Shown piece after piece: positions 30,041-40,460 of a DNA stretch of 64,000 bases. Below the pieces are notes generated by a model. That model searched no databases and had not been told where the DNA came from. It saw nothing but the letters and a program-made list of their open reading frames with translations. Source of the DNA: Phycisphaerae bacterium (GTDB lineage Bacteria; Planctomycetota; Phycisphaerae; Phycisphaerales; SM1A02); NCBI GenBank assembly GCA_002709295.1, contig PAQL01000001.1, positions 1 to 64,000 of the forward strand, in the 5' to 3' direction. Numbering within the stretch: position 1 is the first letter of the stretch; the number at the start of each line of letters is the position of its first letter. Made by a program: the position numbers and the translations under genes.

Positions 30041-32230
30041 TCAGCGATCGATCAGCAGCATCTCCGCGTAGGTCGGCATCGGCCAGCAATCGGCCGCCAT
30101 GTCCGCTTCCAGCCCGTCCGAGGCTGCACGGACAGCCTCCATGGCGGGAACCAGCCTGGATTGGAGGTGCTTGACCCGCTTCTCGACGGCCTCCGGGGCA
30201 TCCTGAAGGGCCTGGTCGACTGCGGCGATCGCTTGCCGAAGGGCGGCGACCCCGGCGACGTGGAGCCTGAGGGCCTCCTCGCTCTCGGGGCATTCGACCC
30301 CCGCGACCTGGGTGGCGCCGACCGCATCGGCCAGTTCGGCCTGGGCCCGCATCGCCGCGGGCAGGATCTCGGTCCGGACCATGGTGGACAACGTCCGACC
30401 CTCGATCTCCAGATGGGTGCAGTACTGCTCCTGCAGGACCTCGGCCCGGGCCTTGACCTCGCGGGAGCTCATGACGCCGTACTTGGAGAACATCCGAGCG
30501 GTGTCCCTCGCCCCGATGAGCGAGAGGCAGTCCGCGGCACTGGCGAGGTTGGGAAGGCCACGGCCTGCCGCCTCCTCGTGCCAGTTCTGGCTGTAGCCGT
30601 CGCCGTCGAAGCAGACCCGGCGATGCTTCTTCACCACCGACTTGAGGAGGGTGCGGACCGCGGACTCGAGCTTCGCGGGGGTGGGCTTCTTGCCGACCTT
30701 CTTCTCGAGCTCCGTCGACATGGCGTCGAGACTCTCGGCCACGATCGTGTTCAGCACCGTGGTGGGCCAGGCGACATGGGCGGTGGAACCCACGGCCCGG
30801 AATTCGAACTTGTTCCCCGTGAAGGCGAACGGACTGGTCCGGTTGCGGTCGCCGGCGTGCCGGGGCACGAGGGGGAGGGTGTTGGCCCCGAGATCCAGGG
30901 TGCCGCCCTTGACCGTCGAACGAGGCTTGCCGCTCTCGACCTGGTCGAGGATGTCGGTGAGCATCTCGCCGAGGAAGATCGACATGATCGCGGGAGGGGC
31001 CTCGTTGGCACCCAGTCGATGATCGTTGCCGGCGGAGGCGATCGAGGACCGCAGAAGCTCCGCATGCAGGTCGACCGCCCGCACGACCGCACAGAGGAAG
31101 AACAGGAACTGCATGTTCGTGTGGGTCTCGTCCTGCGGATCGAGCAGGTTGGCTCCGGTGTCGGTGGACAGCGACCAGTTGACGTGCTTGCCGGATCCGT
31201 TGATGCCCGCGAAAGGCTTCTCGTGCAGCAGGCACTTGAACCCGTGACTGGAGGCGACCTGACGCAGGATGTGCATCGCGACCATCTGATGGTCGACCGC
31301 CACGTTGGCGGATTCGAAGGTCGGGGCGATCTCGTACTGGCCGGGAGCAACCTCGTTGTGCCGGGTCTTCACCGGGACGCCGAGCTCGAAGAGCCTCGTC
31401 TCCACCTCGGTCATGTAGCTCAGCACCCGGGCGGGGATGGCCCCGAAGTAATGGTCGTCGAGCTGATGACCCTTCGGCGGCATCGCGCCCACCAGCGTCC
31501 GGCCGCAGATCGAGAGGTCCAGTCGTTCGGAGGCGAGCTCCCGGTCGACGAGGAAGTACTCCTGTTCGCATCCCAGGGTGCCGACCACCCGGGAGACGCC
31601 GTCGTCGGTGCCGAAGATCCTGAGGACACGCATCGCCTGCTTGGCGACCGCCTCGATGGAGCGGAGCAGCGGGGTCTTGGTGTCCAGCGCCTCGCCGGTG
31701 TAGCTGACGAAGGCGGTGGGGATGCAGAGGGTCGTGACCCCGTCGGGGCTGGTGAGCAGGAAGGCGGGGCTGTTGGCGTCCCAGGCGGTGTAGCCGCGGG
31801 CCTCGTAGGTGTCGCGGATGCCGCCGGAGGGGAACGAGCTGGCATCGGGCTCGCCCACGATCAGCGCGTTGCCGCTGAACTTCTCGATCGCGACCCCGTC
31901 GCCGTTGACCGACAGGAACGCGTCGTGCTTCTCGGCGGTCGCTCCGGTGAGCGGGTGGAACCAGTGGCAGAAGTGGGTTGCGCCGTGCTCGATCGCCCAG
32001 TCCTTCATCGCGGCGGCCACCGTGTTGGCCATCGCCGGATCGAGCGTCGCACCCTTCCGGATCGTCGCCTCGAGACTCATCGCGACGTCGGGCGGAAGCC
32101 GACGCATCATGACGTCCCCGGTGAAGGTGAGATGACCGAAGTACTCGGATGCGGGAGGACGATCGGCTCCAGGGTCCATGACGCTACCTTCCTCGATGAT
32201 GAACGACTCGATGGGCTGCTGGCTCGACAT
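30041..32230 (-). CDS. glnN: Glutamine synthetase type III
   Basis: Ammonia assimilation: glutamate + NH4+ + ATP to glutamine. The 729-residue length fits the GSIII family (about 700-730) rather than the 450-residue GSI. Visible blocks include [91 protein letters not shown] and [20 protein letters not shown]. The Met at 32230 is preceded by AGGAG at 6-10 nt; upstream residues in the track are not coding. The long 5' gap (314 bp) suggests a regulated leader. Nitrogen regulation is likely but no NtrC/NtcA-type operator was identified. Confidence 0.95.
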   Translation of the reverse strand: MSSQQPIESFIIEEGSVMDPGADRPPASEYFGHLTFTGDVMMRRLPPDVAMSLEATIRKGATLDPAMANTVAAAMKDWAIEHGATHFCHWFHPLTGATAEKHDAFLSVNGDGVAIEKFSGNALIVGEPDASSFPSGGIRDTYEARGYTAWDANSPAFLLTSPDGVTTLCIPTAFVSYTGEALDTKTPLLRSIEAVAKQAMRVLRIFGTDDGVSRVVGTLGCEQEYFLVDRELASERLDLSICGRTLVGAMPPKGHQLDDHYFGAIPARVLSYMTEVETRLFELGVPVKTRHNEVAPGQYEIAPTFESANVAVDHQMVAMHILRQVASSHGFKCLLHEKPFAGINGSGKHVNWSLSTDTGANLLDPQDETHTNMQFLFFLCAVVRAVDLHAELLRSSIASAGNDHRLGANEAPPAIMSIFLGEMLTDILDQVESGKPRSTVKGGTLDLGANTLPLVPRHAGDRNRTSPFAFTGNKFEFRAVGSTAHVAWPTTVLNTIVAESLDAMSTELEKKVGKKPTPAKLESAVRTLLKSVVKKHRRVCFDGDGYSQNWHEEAAGRGLPNLASAADCLSLIGARDTARMFSKYGVMSSREVKARAEVLQEQYCTHLEIEGRTLSTMVRTEILPAAMRAQAELADAVGATQVAGVECPESEEALRLHVAGVAALRQAIAAVDQALQDAPEAVEKRVKHLQSRLVPAMEAVRAASDGLEADMAADCWPMPTYAEMLLIDR

Positions 32231-32544
32231 GTCGGCTCCTGCTGTCGACGCTGGTCGCGTTGAGGTGATCCCCGACAGCGATACGGCCCCGCGTCGAAGC
32301 AGGGCCGTCAGGTCGGAGATGATGAGTTTGGGGGGTGAGGATTCCCGCGTCCCTGAGGACGAGGTCGGGTGCCATGCTGTCTCGGTGGCCAATCACCGTT
32401 GCAGCCCTCTGGCGGATCCACACCGAATGCCGTCGCGATCCGTCACGAACGACTCAAGCTCGTGATTATGCGGATTTCACGCGGTTCGTCCATGCCGCCG
32501 GCGACAATCGACAGGGAAAACACGCGGTTTCCGAAGACGGGGCT
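32231..32544 (-). other. Leader/promoter region of glutamine synthetase III
   Basis: A 314-base non-coding stretch. A 7-bp inverted repeat ACGGCCC / GGGCCGT with a 12-nt loop lies at 32283-32308, about 50 bp ahead of the glnN start codon. It could be the terminator of the upstream VWA gene or a 5'-leader structure. A CATAAT -10-like box is at 32465-32470 (reading leftward) without a good -35. Confidence 0.4.
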
Positions 32545-34287
32545 TCAGCCGACGATCAGCCGCCTTCGGTCGAGGTAGTCCCAGACCACGAAGCGATCGA
32601 GGTCGTCCCCGGCGGTGAAGACCACGCGGCCCCCGGTCGACTCGGCGATTCGACGGCCGAAGCGGAGATCGTCCTCGTCCTGACTCCAGCTGGGCACGAG
32701 GAAGACGTTGAGGACGCCGCCCTCCCTGGCCAGCAGCCCCGCCTCCCGCATGGTCGCCTCCTCGGTCCGGGGGTCGGGGGGATAGAGGAGGAACAGGCTC
32801 TCATCCTCGAAATGAGCAGTGGGAAGTCCGTCGGTGATCAGCATCACCTGCCGGTTGGGGGTGTCGGCATTGGCCAGCAATCGCCTGGCCAGACGCAGGG
32901 CCTGCTGGATGTTGGTGAAGTGGGGGGGCAGATCGGATTCCCCGATGTCGGGGTCCGACATGTCCGCCCTCAATCGCACCACGGGATCCCGGATCGTGAC
33001 CGGCTTGGGCAGGAGATCGACCACCCCGCCCCGTGGCACGATTCTGGCCACGCTGTACATCTCGATGAAGTGGAGTCGGTCACCGGGGTATTCGCGCCGG
33101 ACCAGGCCCTCGAGGGCGAGGGCCATCTTCTTCGCCGCGACGTACTGCCCGCCCCAGCGCATCGAACCCGACATGTCCAGGATGACCACCGTCGCGCACT
33201 TGGTCGTGGAGCGGGTCCGGTGGACCATCATGTCCTCGGGCCGGAGGGCGGTGGGGGCCTGCGGGTCCCGGATCACGGCGTTGACCACGGAGGCGGGAAG
33301 ATCGAGAGAGGACGCCGGATCACCGAAGCACCATGGACGGGTGGCGGGAAGTTCGATCGCTCCATCGGACCGCTCCACCGGGTCGTGTCGACCGTGACGG
33401 CCACCCTGCATCGACCCGAAGACCGATGCCAGCAGGGTCGACTGGTACCGACGGAGGGCCGAGGGCCCCATCGTCCAGCCCTCCTCGTCCCGGACCAGTC
33501 CTTCCTGTTCCGCAAGCTGCTCGAGCAGTTCCTCGGCGCGTCGGCGGGCCTCTTCGAATCCCTCGAGGTCGGCCTCCTCGACGAAGTCCCGAAGTTCCTC
33601 GAGATCCACGATGGCGGGCTTCGCGTTCTTCATCGCCTCCCGAAGCTGCTCGAGCAGTCGGTCGATGGTCTCCAGCTCCTCCCGGATCTCGATCGCCTCC
33701 TCGATCGTGGGCACGGTGCGGCCGGTGAACGACCAGCCCTCGCAGAGCCCCTGGATGGCATCGAGGCGGACGATGGACTCCACCATGCCCGGCAGGCGTG
33801 ATCTCAGCCCCGCCTGTTCGGGATCCTCGCGATCGAGGTGGTACCAGAGCTGCTCAAGTCCTCGGATCTGTCGTTCACGGATCTCCCGCGACAGTCGGGT
33901 GCGAAAGGCTTCCGGCAGCCGCTGATCCTCGATGAAGGGACGGGCGGCCTCGTCCACCGCGGCCGATGCCTCCTGCTCGGTCGGGGCGGGGTTCCAGTGT
34001 TCAAGGATTCGTCGGCGGCGTTCCTCGAGCTTCGCGATGAGAGCGTCGATCGACGGACCGAGGCCCGCGATGGCTTCGGGAGGGATGCGGATCGCATCGG
34101 CGAGTTCCTCGGGCGTGAAACGCCGACGACCACCCGAGGCGAGCATGCGATCCCCAAGGCCGGCCATGCCTTCGCCCGGGGGGCGGCTGGGCGGAGGAAA
34201 GCGCACCGGGTCGTATCCCCGGTAGGTGTGGACGATGCCGCCCAGGCCCGGTCGTTTCGGCGGGAGTGGCTCGTCGGGCCTGCTCAC
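32545..34287 (-). CDS. VWA-domain protein paired with a MoxR-type ATPase
   Basis: A 580-residue soluble protein. An N-terminal half of helices (residues 1-330) precedes a von Willebrand A domain (about 370-550) with the MIDAS motif [11 protein letters not shown] and later [10 protein letters not shown]. Such VWA proteins act with MoxR AAA+ ATPases as chaperone pairs in metal-cofactor insertion or complex assembly. Its GTG start at 34287 overlaps the ATPase stop by 4 nt (GTGA), so the pair is translationally coupled. The track start 48 codons earlier lies inside the ATPase gene and is rejected. The client is unknown. Confidence 0.85.
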   Translation of the reverse strand: MSRPDEPLPPKRPGLGGIVHTYRGYDPVRFPPPSRPPGEGMAGLGDRMLASGGRRRFTPEELADAIRIPPEAIAGLGPSIDALIAKLEERRRRILEHWNPAPTEQEASAAVDEAARPFIEDQRLPEAFRTRLSREIRERQIRGLEQLWYHLDREDPEQAGLRSRLPGMVESIVRLDAIQGLCEGWSFTGRTVPTIEEAIEIREELETIDRLLEQLREAMKNAKPAIVDLEELRDFVEEADLEGFEEARRRAEELLEQLAEQEGLVRDEEGWTMGPSALRRYQSTLLASVFGSMQGGRHGRHDPVERSDGAIELPATRPWCFGDPASSLDLPASVVNAVIRDPQAPTALRPEDMMVHRTRSTTKCATVVILDMSGSMRWGGQYVAAKKMALALEGLVRREYPGDRLHFIEMYSVARIVPRGGVVDLLPKPVTIRDPVVRLRADMSDPDIGESDLPPHFTNIQQALRLARRLLANADTPNRQVMLITDGLPTAHFEDESLFLLYPPDPRTEEATMREAGLLAREGGVLNVFLVPSWSQDEDDLRFGRRIAESTGGRVVFTAGDDLDRFVVWDYLDRRRLIVG

Positions 34288-35738
34288 GGACCGGTCTCGT
34301 AGATGGTCCGGCCGAATCGCTCGCTCCTGGAGATGCGGTCGGTCGCGTGCAGTCCGGCGAGGATGAACTCCGCTGCGGAGGCCCGCACCGAGGGATCGCT
34401 CGCGGCGTTCACCTCGAAGGATCGCTGCCACACCTCGGGAATCCTCGCCAGCACCCCCTCGTAGTCGCTCGACGGAACGAGGTCCCCGACCTCGATCCTC
34501 ACGCCCTCTCCGAAGGCGGTGGCGATCGGCTCCAGCCCGGCCTCGTCGACCAGTTCGCGGAAGATCGTGGCCACGGCATCGGCGACGATCGCATCGAGGA
34601 CCTGACGCTCGTTCATCTGGTGACTGCCCATCAGGTCGAGTTCGAGCTTGCCGACCGCCGTCGCGTGCAGATGGGCGAGATCGCTCACCCGAGGCACCGC
34701 GGGCCGTTCGCCGAGAACGATCGCCCGGCGGCGGGCCGAGGCGACCATCGCCCGCCAGTTGGCGGTCGCGAACCGGGCTGATACGCCGCTCTCATGATCG
34801 ACGTAGGGGGATCGACGGGCTGCGACCGCGATCTCCTCGATCAGGGCATCCATGAAGGGCGGCACCAGCACGGGATGATCGCCCTCGAGATCCAGTCCCG
34901 CCTCCTGGCGGGTGATCGCCATGCCGGTCACTCGATCCGTGGGGTAGTGGGTCCGGATGGTCGAACCGATGCGATCCTTCAGCTGCGGGATCACCTTGCC
35001 GGATCGATTGAAGGTCGACGGGTTGGCGCTGAAGACCAGTGCGATGTCGAGCTCGAAGCTCACGGGATAGCCACGGATCTGGACGTCGCGCTCCTCGAGG
35101 ATGTTGAAGAGGCCGGTCTGGACGAGTTCGTCCAGATCCGGAAGCTCGTTCATCGCGAAGATCCCCCGGTGCATCCGGGGCACGAGTCCGAAGTGGATCG
35201 CCTCCTCGTCCCCCAGACTCGCCCCGGCCACGACCTTCGCGGGATCGATCTCGCCGATCACATCGGCGAACTTCGTCCCCGGAGCGAGCCGTTCGGCATA
35301 CCGCTCGTCTCGATGCCACCACGCGATCGGAATCCCGGCGGGGTCCTCGTCCCGGAGCAGGCGCCGGCCGGCGGCGGTGATCGGACGCTCGGGATCCTCG
35401 TGCACCGGGCAGCCGGGGATGTCCAGATACGGGATCCACTCGTCGAGAAAGCGGGGGAGGAGTCGCATCACCCGACTCTTGGCCTGCCCCTTCTCGCCCA
35501 GGAACAGCATGTCGTGTCCGGCGATGACCGCGAGCACCACTTCCGGGATCACGGTGTCGTCGTACCCGATCACCCCGGGGAAGAGATCGTCGCCGCGCTC
35601 CAGCGCCTCGACCAGGTTGCCACGGAGCTCCTCCTTGATCGAGCGGGAACGCCAGCCCGATGCCAGGAGCCGATCGAGGGTGCGGGGCAGGTCGGCGGGG
35701 GCGGTGCCGCCGGAGCCGGGGGAGGTCAGGGTGTCCAT
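34284..35738 (-). CDS. MoxR/magnesium chelatase-type AAA+ ATPase
   Basis: A 484-residue ATPase. The Walker A is the non-classical [17 protein letters not shown] near residue 80, as in Mg-chelatase BchI/MoxR relatives; then [34 protein letters not shown] contains the Walker B/sensor region and [24 protein letters not shown] the arginine-finger area. It probably remodels a substrate with the VWA partner encoded immediately downstream. Cytosolic. The ATG at 35738 is the only long start. Whether it handles a metal-chelatase reaction is not indicated: no ChlH-like subunit or tetrapyrrole gene is near. Confidence 0.85.
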   Translation of the reverse strand: MDTLTSPGSGGTAPADLPRTLDRLLASGWRSRSIKEELRGNLVEALERGDDLFPGVIGYDDTVIPEVVLAVIAGHDMLFLGEKGQAKSRVMRLLPRFLDEWIPYLDIPGCPVHEDPERPITAAGRRLLRDEDPAGIPIAWWHRDERYAERLAPGTKFADVIGEIDPAKVVAGASLGDEEAIHFGLVPRMHRGIFAMNELPDLDELVQTGLFNILEERDVQIRGYPVSFELDIALVFSANPSTFNRSGKVIPQLKDRIGSTIRTHYPTDRVTGMAITRQEAGLDLEGDHPVLVPPFMDALIEEIAVAARRSPYVDHESGVSARFATANWRAMVASARRRAIVLGERPAVPRVSDLAHLHATAVGKLELDLMGSHQMNERQVLDAIVADAVATIFRELVDEAGLEPIATAFGEGVRIEVGDLVPSSDYEGVLARIPEVWQRSFEVNAASDPSVRASAAEFILAGLHATDRISRSERFGRTIYETGP

Positions 35739-35780
35739 GTTGATTCCGACGGAGTGGTTGAAGTCACGGAATGCTACGAG

Positions 35781-36233
35781 TCATCCGCCTCGGACGGCGG
35801 TCAGCAGCGACCAGGTCGCCCATGCGAGCAGGCACCCCCGGGCGGTCCAGCAGATCGTACGGATCCAGTTGGTGGTCACGAGGCGATGGTGGACATCGAC
35901 GTCGAAACCCCCGGCCAGCCTTCCGTGGTCGGGCACCTGGATGAGGGCGGTCGACACCCAGATCACCAGCAGCAGCGCGGCCCCGGTCCAGGCCACCCAC
36001 GCCGGGATGCCCGCAGGACGGATGGTGAGGAAGAGCAGGGCGGTCGCGGCCTCGATCAGCATGAGGGGACCGACCACCAGGGTGATCAGCCGTGCGTGGG
36101 CGTGCTGGTAGTCGATGAAACGGTCGGCTCCGACACCGGCGAACAGCGGATAGTGCACCACCTGGATGGTCCAGATGAGGCCGACCAGGAACCAGGTGCC
36201 GATCAGCTGGAGGATCAGGAGGAGGATCGCCAT
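35781..36233 (-). CDS. Four-helix integral membrane protein, 150 aa
   Basis: Hypothetical inner-membrane protein. It has four hydrophobic segments: ILLLILQLIGTWFLVGLIWTIQ (1-26), LITLVVGPLMLIEAATALLFL (about 48-69), VAWTGAALLLVIWVSTALI (about 78-97) and RTICWTARGCLLAWATWSLL (about 124-143). Conserved-looking polar residues lie at QVVHYPLF and QHAHARL. The start at 36233 was chosen because the helix pattern begins there; the ORF-track version extends antisense. It is 47 bp upstream of the phosphoesterase stop, on the same strand. No catalytic motif, function unknown. Confidence 0.65.
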   Translation of the reverse strand: MAILLLILQLIGTWFLVGLIWTIQVVHYPLFAGVGADRFIDYQHAHARLITLVVGPLMLIEAATALLFLTIRPAGIPAWVAWTGAALLLVIWVSTALIQVPDHGRLAGGFDVDVHHRLVTTNWIRTICWTARGCLLAWATWSLLTAVRGG

Positions 36234-36280
36234 GAGGTCTCTTTCGCCGCGTGGGGGTTCGGGATGCGATGGATGGGGGT

Positions 36281-36817
36281 TCAGTCCGGCGGGAGCTCGA
36301 GAATCTCGAATCGATCCCGCCGGGGTTCCAGGATCGCCACCGAACGGACCGCGGCCCGGTGAACCGCCCCGGGATTGAGCACCCTCGTGGATCCGATCCG
36401 CTCGTCCCTGGCGACATGACTGTGGCCGTGGAGCAGATAGTCCGGCGCCTCGGCCACCAGCCGATCCAGCTCCGGAGACAGATGACCGTGGGTGGCACCG
36501 ATCCGTCGACCGTCGACCTCGAGTCTCATGGTCGGATGATCGACCGTGATCTCCAGCAGCGTCGCGTAGCGAGCAAGGTCGGGGGGATCGACGTTGCCCA
36601 GGACGATCCGCACCCGGCGATCCACCAGTCGATCCAGGACCGCGTCGGACCCGACGTCCCCCAGATGAAGGATGAGCTCGGCGCCGGCATCCTCGAGCAT
36701 CCGCACCGCCGACTCGGTCCGTTCCGCCCGACCGTGGGTGTCGGAGATGATCCCGATCACCGACTCCGGCAACCGGATCCAATCGTCACGCTGGTCGAGG
36801 TTCTGCGGCGGTGCCAT
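36281..36817 (-). CDS. YfcE/MJ0936-like metallophosphoesterase
   Basis: Calcineurin-like metal-dependent phosphodiesterase, 178 residues, cytosolic. Metal-binding motifs are all visible: GIISDTHGR (D-x-H), ILHLGDVGSD (GD), VLGNVDPPD (GN-D), IGATHGHL and LLHGHSHVARDE (GHSH), the last followed by NPGAVHRAAV, typical of YfcE-type enzymes. It starts at the ATG at 36817; the extra 39 codons of the track ORF are not coding. It is transcribed away from gltX with 103 bp between starts and is followed by the four-helix membrane protein. Confidence 0.85.
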   Translation of the reverse strand: MAPPQNLDQRDDWIRLPESVIGIISDTHGRAERTESAVRMLEDAGAELILHLGDVGSDAVLDRLVDRRVRIVLGNVDPPDLARYATLLEITVDHPTMRLEVDGRRIGATHGHLSPELDRLVAEAPDYLLHGHSHVARDERIGSTRVLNPGAVHRAAVRSVAILEPRRDRFEILELPPD

Positions 36818-36920
36818 GCGGGCATGGTGACATGGAACGGCATGGGGGGTCGACCGATGAGCCGTCCCTCGGCGGGTATCCTGCTCCTCGCCGGACCGAA
36901 CCGGCCCGGAGCCCCATGCC

Positions 36921-38603
36921 ATGACCGTCGTCACCCGATTCGCCCCCAGTCCGTCCGGCCATCTCCACGTGGGAGGAGCGCGGACCGCGTTGTACTGCTG
37001 GGCCTACGCCCGGGGCCGTGACGGCCGTTTCGTGCTTCGCATCGAGGACACCGACCGCAAGCGCAGTTCGGATGCGGCGAGCCTGGGGTTCATGCGGGAT
37101 CTCGCCTGGCTGGGGATCGACTGGAACGAGGGCCCCACGATCCCCGAGCTCCCCGACTGCGGCGGCGGCGATCACGGTCCCTACTTCCAGAGCGAGCGAT
37201 TGCAGATCTATCAGGAGCATCTCGATCGGCTGCTGGCATCGGGCCGGGCCTATCACGCCTTCGACACGCCCGAGGAGCTCGATGCCGGTCGACGGGCGGC
37301 CCGCGAGGCGAAGGTGGCCTACCGCTACGACCGGGCCGCCCTGAAGCTGAGCGAGGAGGAGGTCGCGGCGAAGCTGGCGGCGGGCGAACCCGCGGTGATC
37401 CGCTTCCGGACCCCCGACGAACCCATCACCATCGTCGACGAGGTGCTCGGGGAGGCGACGCTGCCCGCGGGCGAGATCGACGACTTCGTCATCCGCAAGG
37501 CCGACGGCTATCCCACCTACCACTTCGCGGTGGTGGTCGACGACGCCCTCATGAAGGTGAGCCACGTGCTCCGGGCCCAGGAACACTTCAACAACACCGC
37601 CCGGCACATGGTCCTCCAGGACGCCCTGGGCTTCGAACGACCGACCTACGGCCACCTGTCCCTCATCATGAACCCAGACGGCTCGAAGATGAGCAAGCGG
37701 GACAAGGACAAGGCGCTGCGTGCGGCGGTTCGGGAACGGGAGATCGAGGCGTGTCCGCTCGACGACACCGGCGAGCCGATGGTCGACGGCGACACCTGGG
37801 ACCGGTGGCGAGGCGACAAGACCGTCCAGCTCGACCTCGATCGTCTTGAAGCGATCGCCGACGCCCTCGACGTCGCCCTCCCCGAGATCAACGTCTCCGA
37901 CTTCCGGCGATCCGGCTACCTGCCCGAGGTGCTGTGCAACTTCCTCTCCCTCAACGGCTGGAGTGCCGGGGACGATCTCGAGAAGTTCGACAACGCCTTC
38001 CTCGCCGAACGATTCGATCTCGACCGGGTGCAGAAGGCACCGGCGAAGTTCGACCGCGACAAGCTCCTCGCCTTCAATCTCGACGCGATCCAGGCGATGA
38101 CCCCCGAGGAGTTCGCCTCCCGGGCCCGCGCCCACGCCGAGGCGTTCCACCCGGAGTTCCTGGATCGACTCGACGGAGATCAGTTCGCCATGCTCTGCGA
38201 GGCCAGCCGCGAACGCAGCAAGACCCTCGATGAACCCTTCCGCACCAACCGCTTCCTCGTGGATGCGGACGAGGCGATCGCCTGGCCGGTCACCAAGCCG
38301 GTTCGCAAGGCGATGTTCAAGGGCGAGCCCGCCGGACTGGAGATGCTGGGTCGGGTCAGACCGGTCCTGAACGAGATCGAGGAGTTCGAGTCCTCCGCCC
38401 TGGAGTCGGCGATCACCGCCTTCGCGGAGGCGGAGGCCGAGGGCAATCTCGGCAGGATCGCCCAGCCATTGCGGATCGCCGTGAGCGGGGGACCGGTGAG
38501 TCCGCCGATCTTCGACACGCTCGCGATCCTCGGACGCGAGTCGGTGCTGGCTCGGATCGATCGCTGTCTCGAGGTCCTGGCGGCGGAGATGCCCTCGTCC
38601 TGA
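36921..38603 (+). CDS. gltX: Glutamyl-tRNA synthetase
   Basis: Charges tRNA-Glu (and possibly tRNA-Gln, if the organism uses the amidotransferase route). Class I signatures are clear: the HIGH-type motif in SPSGHLHVGGARTALY, IEDTDRKRS, and the KMSKS loop SKMSKRDKDKALR near 255. At 560 residues it is longer than the usual 470-490; extra material lies after the KMSKS loop (EREIEACPLDDTGEPMVDGD) and in the C-terminal helical anticodon-binding domain. The ATG at 36921 has GGAG about 10 nt upstream. It is divergent from the phosphoesterase and convergent with a small lipoprotein gene. Confidence 0.93.
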   Translation: MTVVTRFAPSPSGHLHVGGARTALYCWAYARGRDGRFVLRIEDTDRKRSSDAASLGFMRDLAWLGIDWNEGPTIPELPDCGGGDHGPYFQSERLQIYQEHLDRLLASGRAYHAFDTPEELDAGRRAAREAKVAYRYDRAALKLSEEEVAAKLAAGEPAVIRFRTPDEPITIVDEVLGEATLPAGEIDDFVIRKADGYPTYHFAVVVDDALMKVSHVLRAQEHFNNTARHMVLQDALGFERPTYGHLSLIMNPDGSKMSKRDKDKALRAAVREREIEACPLDDTGEPMVDGDTWDRWRGDKTVQLDLDRLEAIADALDVALPEINVSDFRRSGYLPEVLCNFLSLNGWSAGDDLEKFDNAFLAERFDLDRVQKAPAKFDRDKLLAFNLDAIQAMTPEEFASRARAHAEAFHPEFLDRLDGDQFAMLCEASRERSKTLDEPFRTNRFLVDADEAIAWPVTKPVRKAMFKGEPAGLEMLGRVRPVLNEIEEFESSALESAITAFAEAEAEGNLGRIAQPLRIAVSGGPVSPPIFDTLAILGRESVLARIDRCLEVLAAEMPSS

Positions 38604-38639
38604 GGGGAACCGTCGACGGATCGTCCTCATCCGAGCCGT

Positions 38640-39110
38640 TCAGGGATCGCGGCGGACCGCCTGCACTTCACGAGTGTCGATGATCGCCCGGGTGTCTGCG
38701 TCCTGAAGATGAACTTCGAAGGCCTCATCCTGCCAGGTGCCGGTGAGTGCGTACTTGCCGCCGGCGGCCAGCTCCACGGTCCAGTCGATCGTGGTCTGCC
38801 ATTCGACGTCGTCCATCGTGTCCATCTGGATCTCGGCACCGGAGGCCTGCTGCAGTTCGGTGCGCGAGTAGGGCTGAAGCTGCAGTCGCAGGGCCCGGCT
38901 GCCGGGCAGCACGTCGATGGACATGTCCGCTTCGACCTCCATGCCGTCGACCCCGAGGACCTGGATGCCGATCTCGCTCCAGTAGGGATTGGGCTGGATG
39001 TTGGCCACCTCGGAGGCCGGACGAGCCGAACCGGTGTACCCCCTGACGGGACCACAGGCGGTCATCAGCAGGGGAAGAACGGCCAGAGCGATGAGGATTC
39101 GATGCGACAT
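38640..39110 (-). CDS. Small lipoprotein of unknown function
   Basis: A 156-residue envelope protein. Residues 1-18 are a signal peptide with the lipobox LLMTAC (about 14-19), then a Gly/Ala region. The body is beta-rich (IGIQVLGVDGMEVEADMSIDV, then DVEWQTTIDWTVELAAGGKYALTGTWQ), reminiscent of an immunoglobulin-like fold, but no family is recognised. The start at 39110 has AAGGA 9 nt upstream; the 37 codons of extra ORF before it are not coding. It ends 36 bp from gltX, convergently, so no promoter is shared. Confidence 0.7.
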   Translation of the reverse strand: MSHRILIALAVLPLLMTACGPVRGYTGSARPASEVANIQPNPYWSEIGIQVLGVDGMEVEADMSIDVLPGSRALRLQLQPYSRTELQQASGAEIQMDTMDDVEWQTTIDWTVELAAGGKYALTGTWQDEAFEVHLQDADTRAIIDTREVQAVRRDP

Positions 39111-39543
39111 GGGGATGGGTTCCTTGGGCGGAAATCTACTCGAAAGCACCCGGGGACCACGGCAGGGAGGTCGAGAACGATCCCTGCTGCGATCGACAGG
39201 CCGTGGTAGGTGGATTCCCACCTTGCCACGAGATCTCTGGATGTTAGGTTCCGAATGTCAGAGCAAGGCGTCCTCGATCCACGCTCATGCCCATTGCGGG
39301 CCTGGAACGGGACTCGACCGCCGATGTCTGCCAGAGCTCTTCCGGGACCAATGCGCGTCCGTGACCTGAGTCGGTTCGGGAGATGCCGCAGGGTCCGTTC
39401 CAGGGGCGGCATGACAATTCGAAGCGTGACCGGACTGCTGCCTTCTGCGGCCGATCCGTCACCTCATGACGAACCGGTGCTCTCATCGGTTGGTCACGAC
39501 ATCCCCACGGCGTGTCGACCCCCTCGGCCACCCGGACACCGGA
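39111..39543. other. Non-coding region between lipoprotein and VIT-like gene
   Basis: A 433-base stretch with only shadow ORFs. It has a small inverted repeat AGGTGG-ATTC-CCACCT near 39205-39222, and should contain the promoter of the lipoprotein gene. I see nothing else in it. Confidence 0.45.
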
Positions 39544-40068
39544 TCATCCCACCCCGATCAGGATGCCGCAGAGGAACACGATCAGACCACCGACCACGGT
39601 GCCGAACATCGCCTTCAGCAGCGGGGTGTCCATGTAGCGCTTGCGGATGAGGGCGATGACCAGAAGCTCGATGATCACCACGATGGTGGCCAGCACCGTG
39701 GCGGTCATGAAGCCCGGCAGCAGGTAGGGGAGGGTGTGGCCGATGCCGCCGATGGTGGTGGCCACCCCGCAGACCGTGCCCCGGGTCCAGGGAGACCCGC
39801 GACCGCTGATCCTGCCATCGTCGCTCATGGCCTCCGCGAAGGCCATGCTCACCCCGGCACCGACCGCCGCCGCGAGACCGATCTTGAAGGTCTGGGTGTT
39901 GTCCTCGGTCGCGAAGGCGGCGGCGAAGAGGGGGGCGAGGGTCGAGACCGACCCATCCATGAGCCCGGCCAGTCCGGGCTGCACGACCTCCAGGACGAAG
40001 CGCCGCTCCTTCTCCTTCAAGGTGGTGTGCTCGGGGTGATCAGGCGTGGATGGCGGGGTGTCGTTCAT
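39544..40068 (-). CDS. VIT1/CCC1-family-like membrane protein
   Basis: Putative Fe2+/Mn2+ transporter of the VIT1 (CCC1) family, 174 residues, shorter than the usual 220-240. After a polar N terminus with KEKERRFVLEVVQPGLAGLMDGSVSTL, which resembles the family signature, there are hydrophobic segments at about 40-60, 100-120, 130-150 and 155-172. The AFAEAMSDDG stretch is comparable to the metal-binding region. The start at 40068 was chosen because the ORF-track Met (8 codons earlier) has no ribosome site; neither has a strong one. Metal specificity is inferred only from family. Confidence 0.7.
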   Translation of the reverse strand: MNDTPPSTPDHPEHTTLKEKERRFVLEVVQPGLAGLMDGSVSTLAPLFAAAFATEDNTQTFKIGLAAAVGAGVSMAFAEAMSDDGRISGRGSPWTRGTVCGVATTIGGIGHTLPYLLPGFMTATVLATIVVIIELLVIALIRKRYMDTPLLKAMFGTVVGGLIVFLCGILIGVG

Positions 40069-40162
40069 GCCCCCGAGGGTATCTGGCAGCACCGTGGGTC
40101 ATCCGCCCTGCAGCCCCTGCAGTTTCCGTGCCCGGGCAACGGGTGCCGTTCCAAGACCTCCG

Positions 40163-40191
40163 TTGCCTCGCCCGTTCGGGTCTGCTATCGT
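40163..40191 (+). promoter_or_regulatory. Candidate sigma-70 promoter of tRNA-Val
   Basis: TTGCCT (-35) and TATCGT (-10) separated by exactly 17 nt, 31 nt ahead of the mature tRNA 5' end. Visual match only; the -10 is imperfect. Confidence 0.4.
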
Positions 40192-40221
40192 CTTCCTCCT
40201 GCAGCCCGCAAGGGCATCGAT

Positions 40222-40295
40222 GGGCCATTGGCGCAGCTGGCTAGCGCGCTTGTATGACACACAAGAGGTCACTGGTTCGAGTCCAGTATGGCCCA
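40222..40295 (+). tRNA. tRNA-Val (anticodon GAC)
   Basis: A 74-nt cloverleaf. The acceptor stem is GGGCCAT/ATGGCCC, the D arm GCGCAGCTGGCTAGCGC, the anticodon stem CTTGT/ACAAG with loop ATGACAC (anticodon GAC, U33 present), and the T arm ACTGG-TTCGAGT-CCAGT. The discriminator is A. The 3' CCA is not encoded (next bases are CTT), so it must be added by the nucleotidyltransferase. A promoter-like site precedes it and a strong hairpin follows at once. Confidence 0.97.
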
Positions 40296-40301
40296 CTTCA
40301 C

Positions 40302-40344
40302 CACGAACCCCGCCACCGGCTTCTCGCCGAGGGCGGGGTTCGTG
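40302..40344 (+). terminator. Hairpin terminator after tRNA-Val
   Basis: Perfect 13-bp inverted repeat CACGAACCCCGCC / GGCGGGGTTCGTG with a 17-nt loop, starting 6 nt after the tRNA. No clear T-tract follows. Confidence 0.75.
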
Positions 40345-40460
40345 GCGTAACGGAGAATGTCCGGTTCGCACCCATGGAATTCGGTGCATTCCTTTGATCT
40401 GGTTCCCTCGCTCTTCATGCTTTGAACAGCGAAATCCACCCTGGAACCAGCGAGAAAGAC

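Noticed and set aside
29831-32263. 810-aa + strand ORF, the longest of the shadow ORFs
   Set aside because: Antisense to glutamine synthetase III; no recognisable domain.
36786-38630. 614-aa minus ORF
   Set aside because: Antisense to gltX.
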